This document shows, piece by piece, positions 45,588-54,059 of a stretch of 64,000 bases of DNA. This stretch comes from Flavobacterium amniphilum (GTDB lineage: Bacteria; Bacteroidota; Bacteroidia; Flavobacteriales; Flavobacteriaceae): the NCBI RefSeq assembly GCF_023634845.1, contig NZ_JAMLJL010000008.1, positions 62,001 through 126,000 on the forward strand. The letters run 5' to 3'. Positions within the stretch are counted from its first letter, which is position 1. Each line of letters begins with the position of its first letter. Made by a program: the position numbers and the translations under genes. The notes beneath the pieces are model-generated. The model searched no databases. It was not told the origin of the DNA and saw nothing but the letters and a program-made list of their open reading frames with translations.

Positions 45588-46352
45588 ATGGCTTCTAAAA
45601 AGAACATCAATATAAAATTAAAAGTTTGGCGTCAGAAAAAAGCTTCTGACAAAGGACAAATGGTAGATTATTCATTAAATGATGTATCTACTGACAGTTC
45701 ATTTCTGGAAATGTTAGACCAGTTGAATGAGCAATTAGTTAACGAAAGAAAAGAACCTATTGCTTTCGATCACGATTGTCGTGAAGGTATTTGCGGTATG
45801 TGTTCATTATACATCAACGGACGTGCACACGGACCTGATACAGGTATTACAACTTGTCAATTGCATATGCGTATGTTCAATGATGGTGATACAATCTATG
45901 TTGAGCCATGGAGAAGTAAAGCGTTTCCTGTAATCAAAGATTTAGTGGTTGACAGAAGTGCTTTCGACAGAATCCAACAGGCAGGCGGTTTCGTATCGGT
46001 AAATACTTCAGGAAGAACTATGGATGCTAATGCAATTCCGGTTCCTAAAGCTGATGCAGACAAAGCTTTCGAAGCTGCAGCTTGTATCGGTTGTGGAGCT
46101 TGTGTGGCCACTTGTAAAAACGGTTCAGCCATGTTGTTCGTTGGAGCAAAAGTATCACAGTATGCTTTATTGCCTCAAGGGCGAGTTGAAGCTACAGACC
46201 GTGTTTTAAATATGGTACGCCAAATGGACGAAGAAGGATTTGGTAACTGTACAAACACAGGAGCTTGTGAAATCGAATGTCCAAAAGGAATTTCATTGGA
46301 AAATATTGCCCGCATGAACAGGGAATACCTGAAAGCGAGTTTAATAAAATAA
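45588..46352 (+). CDS. sdhB: Succinate dehydrogenase iron-sulfur subunit
   Basis: 254 residues. Three clusters are readable: [2Fe-2S] from [18 protein letters not shown] and TCQLH, [4Fe-4S] from [14 protein letters not shown], and [3Fe-4S] from [15 protein letters not shown]. It passes electrons from SdhA to the hemes and menaquinone in SdhC. It is last in the operon and followed by a terminator. Confidence 0.97.
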   Translation: MASKKNINIKLKVWRQKKASDKGQMVDYSLNDVSTDSSFLEMLDQLNEQLVNERKEPIAFDHDCREGICGMCSLYINGRAHGPDTGITTCQLHMRMFNDGDTIYVEPWRSKAFPVIKDLVVDRSAFDRIQQAGGFVSVNTSGRTMDANAIPVPKADADKAFEAAACIGCGACVATCKNGSAMLFVGAKVSQYALLPQGRVEATDRVLNMVRQMDEEGFGNCTNTGACEIECPKGISLENIARMNREYLKASLIK

Positions 46353-46356
46353 TTCT

Positions 46357-46380
46357 AAAGCGTCTCCGGACGCTTTTTTT
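46357..46380 (+). terminator. Terminator of sdhCAB
   Basis: AAAGCGTC and GACGCTTT form a perfect 8-bp stem around TCCG, then a T run, 4 bp after the sdhB stop. Confidence 0.9.
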
Positions 46381-46419
46381 ATGGCTTGATTTTTGCTATC
46401 TTAACCAAAAAATAAAAAG

Positions 46420-46932
46420 ATGAAAAAAATATATCTGGCTTGTTTATTGATTTCTGCTATTGGATTTTCTCAAACTGCAGAAGAAAAAGCCGAAAAGAAA
46501 AAACAAATCGAAGCTGAAAAAGCTTCTTTGCCGAAACCTTATCACGAAATGGAAGATGCAGACGCAAAAGTAAAAGAATTACTGGCCGAAGCGAAATCCG
46601 GAAATAAAAACATCATGATACAGGTTGGTGGTAATTGGTGTGTGTGGTGTTTAAGACTGAATGATTTTATTCAGAAAACTGACGCCCTAAAAAGCACAAT
46701 GGATAAAAATTATGTGTTTTATCATCTGAATTGGTCACCAAAGAATAAAAACGAGAAATTCTTCAGCCAGTATGGTAATCCGGGAGAAAAATTGGGTTAT
46801 CCTGTTTTTATGGTTTTGGATCAAAACGGAAAGTTGATTCATGTACAGGAAACCGGTTCACTGGAAGAAGGAAAAGGATACAGTCAGGAAAAGATTAAAA
46901 CTTTTTTGGATGACTGGAAAGTGAAAAGCTGA
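46420..46932 (+). CDS. Exported thioredoxin-like protein
   Basis: 170 residues with a signal peptide (MKKIYLACLLISAIGFSQ). The active-site motif is NWCVWCLRL, a CxxC with Trp-flanked spacing similar to DUF255/thioredoxin-7 proteins. The preceding segment AKSGNKNIMIQVGGNWC and later GYPVFMVLDQNGKLIHVQ (with the cis-Pro) complete the thioredoxin fold. It would act on disulfides in the periplasm. A Lys/Glu-rich stretch (about 22-40) follows the signal. It is monocistronic, with a terminator on each side. Confidence 0.88.
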   Translation: MKKIYLACLLISAIGFSQTAEEKAEKKKQIEAEKASLPKPYHEMEDADAKVKELLAEAKSGNKNIMIQVGGNWCVWCLRLNDFIQKTDALKSTMDKNYVFYHLNWSPKNKNEKFFSQYGNPGEKLGYPVFMVLDQNGKLIHVQETGSLEEGKGYSQEKIKTFLDDWKVKS

Positions 46933-46954
46933 TACTAAAATAGTTAGAATAAAT

Positions 46955-46987
46955 AAAAGCGCATCCGTTAATTCTGGTGCGTTTTTT
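46955..46987 (+). terminator. Terminator after the thioredoxin-like gene
   Basis: CGCATC and GGTGCG form the core of an imperfect stem preceded by AAAAG and followed by GTTTTTT. Confidence 0.75.
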
Positions 46988-47061
46988 GTATGAAATAACT
47001 GTAAGTAAAGATTTCAAATGACTATCTTTCCCAAAATTATTAATTTAAAAAGCCAAAAAAA

Positions 47062-47526
47062 ATGACTTTGAATTTAAGAAAAATAACAATCCTGATTTTT
47101 GTATTGTTTTCAGCTATAATGCTAAATGCACAAGAAAAAGGAATCAATCTGACTAAAAGAGAAAACGGGAAAACTGTTTTTTTGAAAGAGAATAGAAGGG
47201 TCTTGATCAAAACAGACAGTGGTAAAATTCTCAAAGGGCGTTTTAAAATTGTCGACAACAATTCAATAGTAATCAAGAAGGATACCATTGCTTTAACTTC
47301 TATGGCTTCAATTAAAAGAAAACCGTTTGGTTTAGCTGCGGCATCAGGAGTGCTTGTTTTGGGAGTGGCAACCCCGATAGTTGTTGCGTCAGCTGCAGCG
47401 GGAGGATATGCTGTGCTTTTAATCCCGGCTGGAGCAGCAATTGGAGGGATTGGATTAGCATTGCCGACACTGCCTAAAAAATATAAAAAGGAAGACTGGG
47501 ACTACACTATTGTAGCTGAAAAATAA
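47062..47526 (+). CDS. Exported protein of unknown function with glycine/alanine-rich membrane-like segment
   Basis: 154 residues. A signal peptide ends near SAIMLNAQ. A small beta domain follows (about 25-85: NRRVLIKTDSGKILKGRFKIV and NSIVIKKDTIALTSMASI, SH3/LSm-like in pattern), then a hydrophobic Gly/Ala/Val-rich stretch (about 92-135) that could insert in a membrane. I do not recognise a family. It lies 33 bp before the YfaP/TPR gene and may be transcribed with it and the deacetylase. Confidence 0.65.
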   Translation: MTLNLRKITILIFVLFSAIMLNAQEKGINLTKRENGKTVFLKENRRVLIKTDSGKILKGRFKIVDNNSIVIKKDTIALTSMASIKRKPFGLAAASGVLVLGVATPIVVASAAAGGYAVLLIPAGAAIGGIGLALPTLPKKYKKEDWDYTIVAEK

Positions 47527-47559
47527 AATTATATTTGTGATATAAATTCTTAAAACATA

Positions 47560-48741
47560 ATGAAACTAATGAAAAAATGCATTCTGGCGATTTTATTCTT
47601 TTCGCTAACCCAGGCGTTTTATGCGCAATCTTCAAAGGAAATTCTAGTATTAAGTGCGGTTGTCAAGGATAAAGTAATTCCGGGAGCTCAGGTCATTTTT
47701 CAAAAAAACGGGGAGCAATCAATTCCGTTAGTGACAAATCAAAGTGGTAAAGTAACTATTCCTGCAGAATATCAGGATGAAACTAATTTGACTATAATTA
47801 TTAAAAAGGAAGGCTATTCTACTTTGGTTTCAAAGTGTCCGTGTGGCGGACTTACCTATGCAATAAGTCCGGTAATGGAAGAATTAGACGGTATGCGTAT
47901 TGTATTGAGTTGGGGAAGTTCTCCTAATGATTTGGACTCTCACTTATCGTATGAAGGCGGTTATGTTTGTTATTATAAAAAAGATGCATCGCAAGCAAAT
48001 CTTGACGTTGATGATACAGATAGTTATGGCCCGGAAACAATTACGATTACCAAAAAAATACAAGGGAAGAAATACGTTTATGCGGTGCATAATTTTACAG
48101 ATAAGGATAATGGTAACAATAACAGATTGTCAACCATCAGCAGGGCCAAAGTTTATGTTTACATCGGAAATACTTTAGTGCGGACTTTTACTCCTCCGGC
48201 TAATACTAAAGGTACGGTTTGGATCCCTTTCCTTATTGATGAAAATGGTAATTTGGTTGATGTGAATGAATTTAAAAATGCCTCTTCTTGGGAAGGTGTG
48301 AAATCGATACTGAGTGACTATAGATTTGACGCGGCTAATTTTGTTGTTGATCAGGCTAGTGCACAGGAATCGGCAAGATTGAACCAATTGGGCGAAAGAG
48401 CATATCATAATGATAATCTTGAAGGATCTGTTTATTATTACCAACAGGCTATTGAAGCAAACCCGAGAAATGGTCAGGCTTATAGTAATTTAGGATTGTC
48501 GTTCCAAAAATTGGATTATGAAGCTGAAGCACTTTGGGCTAACCGTAAAGCAATTGATTTGGCTGAAGGACAACGTGCTAATGTTATCAAAGCAAGTTCG
48601 TATTATAATATTGCTAAAATCTATGAAGGCAAAGGACAATGGAATAATGCACTGAATAATTTCAAATTGGCTAAACAGCACAACGCAAATCCGGCATATG
48701 ATAAAGGTATAGCCAGAGTATCTGCTAAAATCAGATCTTAA
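47560..48741 (+). CDS. Exported YfaP-like and TPR-domain protein
   Basis: 393 residues. Signal peptide to QAFYAQ, an N-terminal CarboxypepD_reg-like beta domain (about 25-105), a YfaP-type (DUF2135-like) domain with LSWGSSPNDLDSHL and DVDDTDSYGPETITI (about 115-215), and two to three TPR units at the C-terminus (ARLNQLGERAYHNDNLEGSV, NGQAYSNLGLSFQKLDYEAE and YYNIAKIYEGKGQWNNALN). No enzyme motif is seen; it looks like a periplasmic or outer-membrane scaffold. Its TAA shares the A with the ATG of the deacetylase gene, so the pair is translationally coupled and likely works together. Confidence 0.8.
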   Translation: MKLMKKCILAILFFSLTQAFYAQSSKEILVLSAVVKDKVIPGAQVIFQKNGEQSIPLVTNQSGKVTIPAEYQDETNLTIIIKKEGYSTLVSKCPCGGLTYAISPVMEELDGMRIVLSWGSSPNDLDSHLSYEGGYVCYYKKDASQANLDVDDTDSYGPETITITKKIQGKKYVYAVHNFTDKDNGNNNRLSTISRAKVYVYIGNTLVRTFTPPANTKGTVWIPFLIDENGNLVDVNEFKNASSWEGVKSILSDYRFDAANFVVDQASAQESARLNQLGERAYHNDNLEGSVYYYQQAIEANPRNGQAYSNLGLSFQKLDYEAEALWANRKAIDLAEGQRANVIKASSYYNIAKIYEGKGQWNNALNNFKLAKQHNANPAYDKGIARVSAKIRS

Positions 48742-49856
48742 TGGTGAAGCTTAGATTTTTACTATTGCTTTTGTTTGTTTCCAATTCTTTTGGACAAATG
48801 CTTATTGCTAAAATTGACCGTTCGGTCTGGCCGTATCCAATGAATTCCAAAGCTGATTTTGATGTGGCTTCCAAAATGGAAATGTTGGTTTTTTCAGAAG
48901 TCTTGAATGAATATTCAGCTTTGAATCAAACAGAATTGTTCTATAAAATAGGAGTAAAAAATTTAAATGTAAAATCAATCAGAAATTGGGAGGCCAAAAC
49001 GAAAAACATAATTCTGGATAATTTTAACCAATTGTTGCCTGAATCATTACCAACACATGTTTCGGTTAAAAAAAACATGGATTGGAATACATTGACAAGT
49101 TTTCAGTTGGAGAAGAAAATACCTGAAAATCTTAAGAAGTGGTATCAGGCATCAAGGATTTTTCATGAAGATTATTTGGTTGAATTGTACAGATTAGCCG
49201 CTTTAAATCCAAGAATAACAAGTGAAATTGCTGCAATTGATGGGACTGAAGTAAACGGGGATGATTTTAAACAAAGGCATTTTTTGTTAACGTTTGATGA
49301 CGGACCAACTCCCGCAACCGGTAACACTGATAAAATGATAAGTGTTTTGAATACCCGCGGCTTGAAAGGGCTTTTTTTTGTTTTGGGTGATAACTTCAAC
49401 CAGCGTCTGAATGCTTCTTCCGCTAAAGCATTGCAGAATTTGTATGAAGGACATGTTGTGGCATCACATGCAAAAGTTCATAAATCACACCAGAAATTTA
49501 CCGAGTGGCAGGCGTCACTTGATTTTACCCAAAAAGTGATAAAATCAGTAAAGAAATCAGATAAGCTGGTTTATTTCAGACCGCCTTACGGACAAAGGAA
49601 TAAAACGGTGGTTGATTATGTCAATACACATCAGTCTAAGGTAGTTTTATGGAATATGGACTCACAGGACTGGAATAAAGATATCAATGCGAAGGAAGTT
49701 GCCAGCAGGCAAATTACACTTATGCTTTTATGGCGCAAAGGAATCTTGTTGTTTCATGATGTTCATTCGAAAGCACAAACTGCAGTTCCTTTAATCCATG
49801 ATTACTTTAAAAAGGCAGATGTTATTTGGATTGATCCAAATTCTGCCCAACTTTAA
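48741..49856 (+). CDS. Exported polysaccharide deacetylase (NodB/CE4 family)
   Basis: 371 residues with a signal peptide (FLLLLLFVSNSFGQ). The first half (to about 165) is helical and of unknown role. The CE4 domain follows with all main motifs: LLTFDDGPTP (metal Asp pair), VASHAKVHKSH (His-x(3)-His region), FRPPYGQ, WNMDSQDW and ILLFHDVHS. It should remove N- or O-acetyl groups from peptidoglycan or another exported glycan, zinc dependent. Coupled to the YfaP/TPR gene by a 1-base overlap; a terminator follows. Confidence 0.88.
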   Translation: MVKLRFLLLLLFVSNSFGQMLIAKIDRSVWPYPMNSKADFDVASKMEMLVFSEVLNEYSALNQTELFYKIGVKNLNVKSIRNWEAKTKNIILDNFNQLLPESLPTHVSVKKNMDWNTLTSFQLEKKIPENLKKWYQASRIFHEDYLVELYRLAALNPRITSEIAAIDGTEVNGDDFKQRHFLLTFDDGPTPATGNTDKMISVLNTRGLKGLFFVLGDNFNQRLNASSAKALQNLYEGHVVASHAKVHKSHQKFTEWQASLDFTQKVIKSVKKSDKLVYFRPPYGQRNKTVVDYVNTHQSKVVLWNMDSQDWNKDINAKEVASRQITLMLLWRKGILLFHDVHSKAQTAVPLIHDYFKKADVIWIDPNSAQL

Positions 49857-49879
49857 AGTGACAGATTTTGATATTATAG

Positions 49880-49911
49880 AAACGCATTCATTGATTTGAA
49901 TGCGTTTTTTG
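49880..49911 (+). terminator. Terminator of the YfaP-deacetylase unit
   Basis: AAACGCATTCA and TGAATGCGTTT form a perfect 11-bp stem around 6 nt, then T run and a near -7 box (TATTTTTA, 49912-49919) immediately before the next gene. Confidence 0.92.
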
Positions 49912-49923
49912 TATTTTTAACCT

Positions 49924-50694
49924 ATGGAAATAGCACTAATTCAATCAGACTTGATTTGGGAAAACCCAAAAGCAAACAGAGAACAATTTGAAAAGAAAAT
50001 TGATGCAATTGATAAAATGCTTGATTTAATCGTTTTGCCTGAAATGTTTTCAACCGGATTTACCATGAATCCTTCCAAAGTTGCCGAAACAATGGATGGT
50101 GAAACTGTTTCGTGGGTGGTTTCTTTGGCCAAAAGAAGAAAAACAGCTGTAACCGGTAGTCTGGTTATTGAAGAAAACGGACATTTCTACAATCGAATGC
50201 TTTTTGTTTTTCCTGATGGCTCAATTACCAAGTATGATAAAAAGCATTTGTTTTCACTGGCTAAAGAACATGAAGTTTTTACGTCTGGTAATGAAAAAGT
50301 AATTGTTGAATACAAAGAGTGGAAAATCTGTCTGCAAATTTGTTATGATCTTCGTTTTCCTGTTTTTTCACGTAATGTTGAAAATTATGATTTACTGATT
50401 TATGTAGCGAGTTGGCCGAAGCCACGTATCAATGCCTGGGATATTTTGCTTAAGGCACGTGCGGTCGAAAATCTTTGTTATGTGGTGGGTGTAAATAGGG
50501 TTGGAACCGACGGCAGTCAATTGGAATATACAGGCCATTCCCAAATTATTGATTATTTAGGTAATTATGCTGCCGAACCTTTTGAAGACGATGGCATCAG
50601 GATAATTTCTTTAGATAAACAGGCAATGCTGGATACACGTAATAGACTGAATTTCCTGAATGATAAGGATGCCTTTGAGATTCTAGTTTCCTAA
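49924..50694 (+). CDS. Nitrilase-superfamily omega-amidase-like hydrolase
   Basis: 256 residues, cytoplasmic. The Glu-Lys-Cys triad is readable: Glu40 in LIVLPEMFSTGF, Lys106 in KYDKKHLF and Cys140 in LQICYDLRFPVFSRN. The FSTGFTMNP segment and YDLRFPVFSRN match the YafV/Nit2 omega-amidase branch, which hydrolyses 2-oxoglutaramate, the by-product of glutamine transamination. The 3' end overlaps the convergent lipoprotein gene by 12 bp. The ATG lies 4 bp after a near -7 box. Confidence 0.88.
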   Translation: MEIALIQSDLIWENPKANREQFEKKIDAIDKMLDLIVLPEMFSTGFTMNPSKVAETMDGETVSWVVSLAKRRKTAVTGSLVIEENGHFYNRMLFVFPDGSITKYDKKHLFSLAKEHEVFTSGNEKVIVEYKEWKICLQICYDLRFPVFSRNVENYDLLIYVASWPKPRINAWDILLKARAVENLCYVVGVNRVGTDGSQLEYTGHSQIIDYLGNYAAEPFEDDGIRIISLDKQAMLDTRNRLNFLNDKDAFEILVS

Positions 50695-52284
50695 TTCAAT
50701 TTTTTGGTTTACGTCCCAATTTGACCTTACATCAATTTCGGTAGGGAAGTGGTATACTTCTTCCGCCTGTCTGTTTTCCAAATAATTTCCGGGATCATAC
50801 TGGCCGTTTTTGTTTGAATCATAGATTATTCTTAGAGAATATTTTTGTGGTTCTATAGATAAAAATTCGACTAGCGGATTGCTTTCGATGAATTTTGTTA
50901 CCAGCACTTTTCCTTTGTTATCGGTTAACTCAATAAGAATTGGGAATGATTTTGGGTTTTTGAAATCCAGAGTAAGATTTCCGTAATCAGCTTTTGATTT
51001 GGTGCTGAAATTAAAAGTCAGCTGTTTGTTCGATTGACCTAAATAATCCTGAATGGCATCAGCCTCTAAGGAAAAAGAATACTTTTCATTGGGTTCTTTG
51101 TCAAAAAGAATTTCAAGCGTCTGGTTGAATTCGTCATATTTAGTCGTGAAGTTGACAGCTGATGAATCTTTTTTGATCAATTTCATCTTGCTGTTGTCAA
51201 ACTTGTCTAAAGGTGTAGTGGTGTTGATTTTGAATGAATCGTTAAAGCCTATGGTGCCTCTGGTTTTTGAAGTTAGGCTTAATGTATCCTGTTTCAAATT
51301 GCGCATTTTCAACACAAAGTCTTTTGTGTAATCATCCTTGTTTACTTTTAACTGGATGGAATCCGTTTTTAATGAAGCGAACCAGATTTGAAGTGTGTCT
51401 TTATCTGCCATTCTGGTGGTTCTGATTTTGAAATCCTGATCTTTATAAAGCCCAGTGGTTTTAATATTTTTAGCTTCACCGTCATAAGCAATCAATCCTC
51501 TGTTAGCTGAAGCTTGTACGGCTTTCTTTGCTTTGAATTTTGGTGTTTCCTTAAAAAGTTCAAGTTCGAAAATTGATGGATCGGGAATTGTAATGGTTTG
51601 ATTGTAAAACCCGATTTTATCCGTATTGGGGTCAAATTTATAATTAACTGTTTTTTCTTTCAATGCCACCAGTCTGTATTTTCCGGCTTTAATGTTCTCC
51701 ATTTTGAAAGTTACGGTGCTGTCAAGTGTATTGGTAATGTAACGTGGCGTTTGCTTGAAAATAATCGAATCTGTATAGTTTTCATCTACTTCATACAACA
51801 TTACGTTTACATATTTTTCAGCTTCTTTTTCGTAAGCGTCTTTTATAATTCCCTGAATGCTCAGTGAGTCTAATTCTTTCCCAGTTGAAAAAGTATACTT
51901 GAACTGTTTGAGTGGATTGCCTTCATTGTTGTCAACGATACTTTCTCCGAAGTTAAAGCTATAGGTTGTATTGGGTTGTAAGGTGTCGTTTATTTTAATG
52001 GTGATCTGCTTGCTGGCGCTTCCCTGTGGTAACACCGTTATTGGTGTTTTCATCAATGGGGATGTAATCAGGTTTTTTTGTAAATCTTTTATTTTGACAT
52101 ATTCATCAAAAGTGATTTTAATGGTTTTTTCATTAAAATCGGTAGACAGATTTTTCGGATAGCTGGATACTATTTTCGGAGGAGTGATGTCTTTGTCTCC
52201 ACCGGTAATGGAACCTCTTTTGGCACAACTTGCCAGAATTGATAAGCTAACTGAAATATAGGCTAAAAACTTAAGTTTTCTCAT
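50683..52284 (-). CDS. Ig-like domain lipoprotein
   Basis: 533 residues with lipobox ILASC near residue 20. The first domain after the signal (TPPKIVSSYPKNLSTDFNEKTIKITFDEYV, residues about 33-120) is a Big_5/Ig-like domain; further beta-sandwich stretches continue to the end, with a late domain around residue 450. It is of the kind found in many flavobacteria as an outer-membrane lipoprotein of unknown role. It is followed head to tail by no gene on the same strand, and upstream lies comF on the same strand 71 bp away. Confidence 0.8.
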   Translation of the reverse strand: MRKLKFLAYISVSLSILASCAKRGSITGGDKDITPPKIVSSYPKNLSTDFNEKTIKITFDEYVKIKDLQKNLITSPLMKTPITVLPQGSASKQITIKINDTLQPNTTYSFNFGESIVDNNEGNPLKQFKYTFSTGKELDSLSIQGIIKDAYEKEAEKYVNVMLYEVDENYTDSIIFKQTPRYITNTLDSTVTFKMENIKAGKYRLVALKEKTVNYKFDPNTDKIGFYNQTITIPDPSIFELELFKETPKFKAKKAVQASANRGLIAYDGEAKNIKTTGLYKDQDFKIRTTRMADKDTLQIWFASLKTDSIQLKVNKDDYTKDFVLKMRNLKQDTLSLTSKTRGTIGFNDSFKINTTTPLDKFDNSKMKLIKKDSSAVNFTTKYDEFNQTLEILFDKEPNEKYSFSLEADAIQDYLGQSNKQLTFNFSTKSKADYGNLTLDFKNPKSFPILIELTDNKGKVLVTKFIESNPLVEFLSIEPQKYSLRIIYDSNKNGQYDPGNYLENRQAEEVYHFPTEIDVRSNWDVNQKIELGN

Positions 52285-52355
52285 TTATATCGATTTACGC
52301 TACAAAATAACCACTTTATTTAGTGTTAACGAAATATTTTTGGATAGTTTAACGG

Positions 52356-53039
52356 CTATGATTCCGAAAATGCAATGGTAACAATACTTATTTTGGCACC
52401 CGGAATCTGTAAAATCGCACGGCCACAGTTTTCTAAAGTAGCTCCGGTGGTTAAAACGTCATCTATGAGTAAAAAGTGTTTGTTGTGATGGTTTTGATTA
52501 AAACGAGCCTCAAAAGTGTTTTCGGGGAGAATGCTTCTGTTGATTAGATTTTTTTTTGATTGGGTAGCTGTATTTTGGTTTCTGAACAGTAAATTGTCAT
52601 CAACGGCTATGCTTAGATTTAGACTTAGAGCCTTGCAGAATGTAGTTATCTGGTTGTATCCTCTTTCTTTCAATCTTTTTTTATGCAATGGAACAGGGAT
52701 TATGTAATCAACAGTGTTTAAAGTTGGGTTCTGTTTTAAGTCCTCAGCATACCACTCTCCCAAAACAGTGCCTATTTTTTGTTGGCGGTTGTATTTTAAA
52801 TTGTGAATTAATTGTTGTGTTATCCCTTTTTTGTGATAATACAACATTGATGATGTGAATTCTGTAGGAATTTTTCCATAGAATTTCTTAAAAGCTTCGT
52901 TTTCTTTTAAAATATGGTGATTTGTAAGGGGAATCTCATGTCTGCAAGTTGTACATATCTGATTTTCAGATTCGAGTAATATGTAGGAACAACCTGAACA
53001 AACATTGGGGTAAAATAAGTTTAACAAATATTTAAGCAT
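52356..53039 (-). CDS. comF: ComF-family phosphoribosyltransferase-like protein
   Basis: 227 residues. Two N-terminal Cys pairs, NVCSGC and QICTTC, form a zinc ribbon. The C-terminal PRTase domain has FLLIDDVLTTGATLENC, the PRPP loop, and DYIIPVPLHKKRLKERGYNQ, the ComF signature. In naturally competent species ComF is needed for DNA uptake and may bridge helicases; whether this organism is competent cannot be told. No other com genes are adjacent. Confidence 0.92.
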   Translation of the reverse strand: MLKYLLNLFYPNVCSGCSYILLESENQICTTCRHEIPLTNHHILKENEAFKKFYGKIPTEFTSSMLYYHKKGITQQLIHNLKYNRQQKIGTVLGEWYAEDLKQNPTLNTVDYIIPVPLHKKRLKERGYNQITTFCKALSLNLSIAVDDNLLFRNQNTATQSKKNLINRSILPENTFEARFNQNHHNKHFLLIDDVLTTGATLENCGRAILQIPGAKISIVTIAFSES

Positions 53040-53111
53040 TTCATCGATTTTTTTTTTCTTTTATGACCCAATCAGATAAATTTAGAAAAAATAATTAATA
53101 GTGCCCTGAGT

Positions 53112-53960
53112 ATGACAGTGAAAATTCCTACGACTATATTAAAATTATCTTCCGTTGCCTTGTTGTCGGCCACTTTGGTCTTCGCCATAAAATACTATGA
53201 TGCCAGAAAGCAAAATGTCAGACTTAAGGAAAACATGAGGCTTGACAAGGAAACCTACACAAATGAACTGAAAGAAATCCTGAACAGATACGATGCTGAA
53301 GTGTTAAGGAACCAGCAATTACTCGATGAGAAAGGGATTATCGAAAAGGAAGAGGTAGTAGCTTCAGGAAATGATGTTTATCACCTGGAGAAAAAAATAA
53401 TCCCAATCGGAAAGCAAGTTGAGAAAACTAAGAAGGATACATTTGAAAGTTTATTCCATAAGAAGATGGAAGAAAATGAAGATTTGTCTTACCAGTTGAA
53501 TCAAATGGCTGAGAAAAACAAAGAGCTTCAAAAGAAGAACAACGATAACGAAGCTGTTATTGCTGTTTCTAAAAATCTTACAGCAACGAATGTCGTGGCT
53601 AATGGTATCAAAATTGTTTCAAACAATATCATCGAAACAAAACGCTTCAATGCTACAGAACAAATCAAAGTGTGTTTTACCTTATTGGAAAATAAAGCAG
53701 CGGTTAAAGGATATAAAGATGTTTATATCCAAATCGTTAACCCGGATGGAAAAGTGGTTTCCAAAAACGGAGAGTTCGTCGAATCAGGTGACCGTTTGTT
53801 GAGCTTCAGTGCCAAAACAAATGTGTATTATGATAATGAAGAATTGGATGTGTGCGTTTTTGTAGATCCAAACAAAAAAGATATGTCTAAAGGAGATTAT
53901 GAAATCAATATTTTTTCAGGAATTAACTTAATCGGAAGTACTGTATTTTCACTAAAATAA
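53112..53960 (+). CDS. Membrane-anchored coiled-coil protein of unknown function
   Basis: 282 residues. One membrane helix (about 10-24: LSSVALLSATLVFAI), then a long heptad-rich coiled coil (about 32-150, rich in Lys/Glu/Leu). After a short linker comes a C-terminal beta domain of about 110 residues (TEQIKVCFTLLENKAAVKGY through NIFSGINLIGSTVFSL) that looks Ig-like. The protein should project into the periplasm. I believe it is a conserved flavobacterial protein lying beside comF and glyS, but I know no function. Confidence 0.75.
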   Translation: MTVKIPTTILKLSSVALLSATLVFAIKYYDARKQNVRLKENMRLDKETYTNELKEILNRYDAEVLRNQQLLDEKGIIEKEEVVASGNDVYHLEKKIIPIGKQVEKTKKDTFESLFHKKMEENEDLSYQLNQMAEKNKELQKKNNDNEAVIAVSKNLTATNVVANGIKIVSNNIIETKRFNATEQIKVCFTLLENKAAVKGYKDVYIQIVNPDGKVVSKNGEFVESGDRLLSFSAKTNVYYDNEELDVCVFVDPNKKDMSKGDYEINIFSGINLIGSTVFSLK

Positions 53961-54018
53961 CACTATCGGTTCATTCTCAAATAAAAAACGAATTTTCATC
54001 TCATATAAATTGTAATAT

Positions 54019-54050
54019 AAAACGGATTTTTAAGTCCGTTTTTTTATTTT
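54019..54050 (+). terminator. Terminator of the coiled-coil gene
   Basis: AAAACGGA and TCCGTTTT form an 8-bp stem with an 8-nt loop, followed by a T run that itself contains the -7 box of glyS. Confidence 0.85.
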
Positions 54051-54052
54051 TG
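54045..54052 (+). promoter_or_regulatory. -7 box of glyS fused to the preceding terminator
   Basis: TATTTTTG, an exact TAnnTTTG match that overlaps the U-tract of the terminator and ends 7 bp before the glyS ATG, giving a leader of only about 4 nt. Confidence 0.5.
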
Positions 54053-54059
54053 CACCACT

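Noticed and set aside
52356..53039. Natural competence locus
   Set aside because: Only comF is present. ComF occurs in most bacteria, competent or not.
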